In this document: positions 62,213-64,000 of the stretch, piece after piece
How the letters are laid out: each line of letters begins with the position of its first letter
How positions within the stretch are numbered: position 1 is the stretch's first letter
Made by a program: the position numbers and the translations under genes
Source of the DNA: Atopobacter sp. AH10
GTDB taxonomy: Bacteria; Bacillota; Bacilli; Lactobacillales; Aerococcaceae
DNA length: 64,000 nt
Reading direction: 5' to 3'
NCBI RefSeq assembly: GCF_003664595.1
Contig: NZ_QXPZ01000023.1
Span: 1-64,000 of the forward strand
Notes under the pieces: generated by a model
Told to the model about the DNA's origin: nothing
Database searches by the model: none
Seen by the model: the letters and a program-made list of their open reading frames with translations, nothing else

Positions 62213-62422
62213 TTAATCACCCGTTTCAAATAAGTCGTTAAAACAATCGCCACATAACCCTGAAATAATTAGCTCTCGCTCACTTGACGCTAAATAGGGG
62301 AAAGCGTTTTGTGCATATTCGCCTTGCTCATATCTTTCTAAATCTTCAGAATTAACCGCTAAATCATAGCTCTTGTTGCATGCAATGCATGTTTTGTGAA
62401 TAATCTTGTTTCTCATTTTCAT
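62213..62422 (-). CDS. Small zinc-ribbon phage protein
   Basis: The 69 residues carry two CxxC knuckles: CIACNKSYDL near the start and GLCGDCFNDLF at the end. It may bind zinc and DNA or RNA. It overlaps the helicase stop by 4 bases and abuts the YqaJ gene, so it is part of the early operon. Confidence 0.75.
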   Translation of the reverse strand: MKMRNKIIHKTCIACNKSYDLAVNSEDLERYEQGEYAQNAFPYLASSERELIISGLCGDCFNDLFETGD

Positions 62423-63636
62423 CCTCCTAATTTTGTTTGTTGGTATAACTTTTCATCAAAGTCTTTCTTATTGTTTAGGGCTTGCCATACCGCTTCCTCT
62501 ATGGTTCCCTTGGTGGTGAACTTATAAACCGTGACTTTATTCGTCTGTCCGTTGCGATAGGCTCGTCCTAGCGCTTGCGTGTAATCTTGATAGCTATAAG
62601 TTGGTGTGTAGAAAACAACCTCCGTACAATACTGCAACTCAATCCCACTTGATCCCGCTTGATACTGAATCAAAGTGACGGAGTTATTTAACTCGCCCCA
62701 TTCTGATTTATCGGGCAAGCTTGACTTGTTGCCGTTTACTGCATAGATTCTTTTGTTGTGCTTTTCGCAAAGCTTTTTCAGCTCTTCAAATTCTGCTTTG
62801 TACTGATAAAAGATCACAATGTTTCGGTTCGATCCCTCAAAGAACATATCCGCCCAATCTAGCTTATCTTTTTGGTTGGTGTAATATCTCAGACCGTGCA
62901 TAAGTTTCGGCATTGTATCGTAAGCCTCATCATTAAGCACACGATCTTTTTTAAGCTTCTTATATTCTTTTGATGGTTCAAAAGATACCGTCTCGAAAAC
63001 TAAAGGTGGTAAATCTAAAGCTTCATCTTTACTGATTGAGACAGTAAAACTCTTGTACCATTCCTGGAGTTGCTCTTCATCTCGCCATCCGACAATCTTC
63101 GGAAAAGTAATGTTACCCATCGTTATATTTTGGAAAATAGCATGTTCTTTATTGAATTGTGTTTTGTTTTTAGCAAAACCAAACATGATAAAGTAATTCA
63201 CGCTATCCTCCCAACCGTTAGCCATCGGCGTAGCAGTTAATAAGCTAAAATGTGTTGCTGATTGAGCGATTATATTTCCTTGTTTCCCTCTTTTTGATGT
63301 CGGGTTTTTGATATAGTGCGCCTCATCAAAAATCACAAAATACTTTTCAGACGGAATTGAAGTCCTGGCTAATATTCCGTATGAGATAACCTCATAGTTT
63401 ATACTGATACCGTATGTATCGCATATAAACTTGATGTCCCGATCCCATCCACCTTCCTTCTTTTTGGCAGGCGGGGCAAAGATAAGTAGTTTCTCACCGT
63501 TCGAATATTTTAGATAGTGATGAATGGCTGTTATGGTCTTGCCCGTACCCGTGTCCAACGCAAAGAAATAATTAGGGTTAGATTTTTTTATAGCTTCTCT
63601 TTGAAATTGGTAAAGGATGTCATCTCTATAAATCAG
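62419..63636 (-). CDS. DEAD/SNF2-type phage helicase with non-ATG start
   Basis: The frame with TTG at 63558 starts right at Walker A (DTGTGKTITAIHHYL), which is too short. Coding sequence continues upstream as YRDDILYQFQREAIKKSNPN, the Q-motif region, to a stop at 63637-63639. So translation probably starts at CTG 63636 or ATT 63633, with GGGTGG just ahead, giving about 405 residues. Further motifs are IFDEAHYIKN, LLTATPMANGW and ALGRAYRNGQTNKVTVYKF. It belongs to the SF2/SNF2-like phage helicases of replication modules. Confidence 0.87.
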   Translation of the reverse strand: MIYRDDILYQFQREAIKKSNPNYFFALDTGTGKTITAIHHYLKYSNGEKLLIFAPPAKKKEGGWDRDIKFICDTYGISINYEVISYGILARTSIPSEKYFVIFDEAHYIKNPTSKRGKQGNIIAQSATHFSLLTATPMANGWEDSVNYFIMFGFAKNKTQFNKEHAIFQNITMGNITFPKIVGWRDEEQLQEWYKSFTVSISKDEALDLPPLVFETVSFEPSKEYKKLKKDRVLNDEAYDTMPKLMHGLRYYTNQKDKLDWADMFFEGSNRNIVIFYQYKAEFEELKKLCEKHNKRIYAVNGNKSSLPDKSEWGELNNSVTLIQYQAGSSGIELQYCTEVVFYTPTYSYQDYTQALGRAYRNGQTNKVTVYKFTTKGTIEEAVWQALNNKKDFDEKLYQQTKLGG

Positions 63637-63928
63637 TTAGTCCACCCTCTCCCAATGCTGATTGGATCTCTTCAACGCTCCTAGCCACAATCGCAATCCC
63701 ACCCGCTTCTTCTATTTGCTTAAGCTTTAGCTTTTGCAAAGCAGAAGTGACACCACCATTAGGCCTTTTAACCTCAATCGCTATAAAACGCCCCTTATAA
63801 CACGCTAGAATATCTGGTATTCCTGAAGCTTGATAGACTGATCCGCCATGAATCTTTTCAAAGTAAGCACCAATTGAAGCTAAGTAGTTTTTGATTTTGT
63901 TCTCTACTTGTTTCTCTGGATTGCTCAT
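63626..63928 (-). CDS. VRR-NUC domain nuclease
   Basis: The 100 residues have the VRR-NUC core: VENKIKNYLASIGAYFEKIH, GIPDILACYKGRFIAIEVKR with the catalytic PD-(D/E)xK residues, and the EAGGIAIVARSVEEIQSAL end. A nuclease next to an SNF2-like helicase is a common pair in phage early regions. Confidence 0.92.
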   Translation of the reverse strand: MSNPEKQVENKIKNYLASIGAYFEKIHGGSVYQASGIPDILACYKGRFIAIEVKRPNGGVTSALQKLKLKQIEEAGGIAIVARSVEEIQSALGEGGLTDL

Positions 63929-64000
63929 TTATAAATTCTCCAAAATTCTAAAGATGATCTTAGCAGCCACATTTAAGTCTTGAACATTCGTAGCTTCTTC
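63929..64000 (-). CDS. 3' end of a phage early gene, cut by the window
   Basis: The last 72 bases are open in frame to a TAA at 63929-63931 and encode a helical end (NVQDLNVAAKIIFRILENL). The stop touches the ATG of the VRR-NUC gene, so it belongs to the same operon. Its identity lies outside the window. Confidence 0.6.
   Translation of the reverse strand, partial: EEATNVQDLNVAAKIIFRILENL

Noticed and set aside
29100-64000. Integrase, CI/Cro repressor pair or complete att pair
   Set aside because: None of these genes is in the window; they probably lie to the right of base 64000, so the prophage limits cannot be fixed here.

Overview
The window reads as a chromosome segment of a low-GC Gram-positive bacterium of the Lactobacillales. 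The evidence is a dltABCD operon for teichoic acid D-alanylation, a CIRCE-controlled groESL operon, Rex, a Bacillus-like order of Rex / YdiF-type ABC-F / TsaD / RimI / TsaB genes, a LipL-HD phosphohydrolase pair like B. subtilis ywfL-ywfO, and strong AGGAGG ribosome sites. An Aerococcaceae-like host is my guess from general protein character; nothing here proves genus.

Host part (1-29.1 kb). Two tRNA genes (Gln, Tyr) and yidD open the window, followed by a vitamin-type ECF S-component. The dltABCD operon (2.06-6.2 kb, minus strand) has a promoter and about 200 nt of structured leader. Next come a TVP38/TMEM64 membrane protein, groES-groEL with CIRCE, rex, a divergent YdiF-type ABC-F gene with an attenuator-like leader, and the t6A/acetylation cluster tsaB-rimI-tsaD, in which rimI carries two fused GNAT domains. 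Then come proS (archaeal-type ProRS), a small charged helical protein, a prolyl-tRNA editing protein, an operon of membrane protein, adaptor, ABC ATPase and MacB-like permease, lipL, an HD phosphohydrolase, manA, a PfkB sugar-phosphate kinase and a GNAT enzyme. Two families of dispersed hairpin repeats lie in host intergenic spaces.

Prophage part (about 29.1 kb to the window end, still open on the right). A siphovirus-like prophage lies almost wholly on the minus strand. Reading from right to left it holds VRR-NUC nuclease, helicase, YqaJ exonuclease, Sak4-like ATPase, DUF669 ssDNA-binding-like protein, D5-type primase-helicase, an iteron-rich candidate origin, a DUF1492 late regulator, a HicB gene with a broken hicA, terS, terL, portal, MuF minor head protein with a small downstream gene, scaffold, capsid, connector genes, tail tube, chaperones, tape measure, Dit, tail-associated protein, collagen-like fibre, two short fibre paralogues, a DinJ-YafQ pair, holin, HicAB and endolysin. 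No integrase or CI/Cro switch is in view; they should lie beyond base 64000.

The left prophage edge (29.1-32.4 kb) is a patchwork. It has a 35-codon remnant of a different terminase, an orphan 5'-truncated MuF protein fused to a JAB/RadC-like domain with its own small downstream gene, and, on the opposite strand, three tandem homologous cassettes. Each cassette has a strong promoter with a dyad in the -35/-10 spacer, a 39-46 residue amphipathic peptide gene, an intrinsic terminator, a 21-30 residue hydrophobic peptide gene, a short HTH gene and a second terminator. These cassettes are the best candidate here for an undescribed system: a triplicated, probably self-regulated peptide module carried as prophage cargo.
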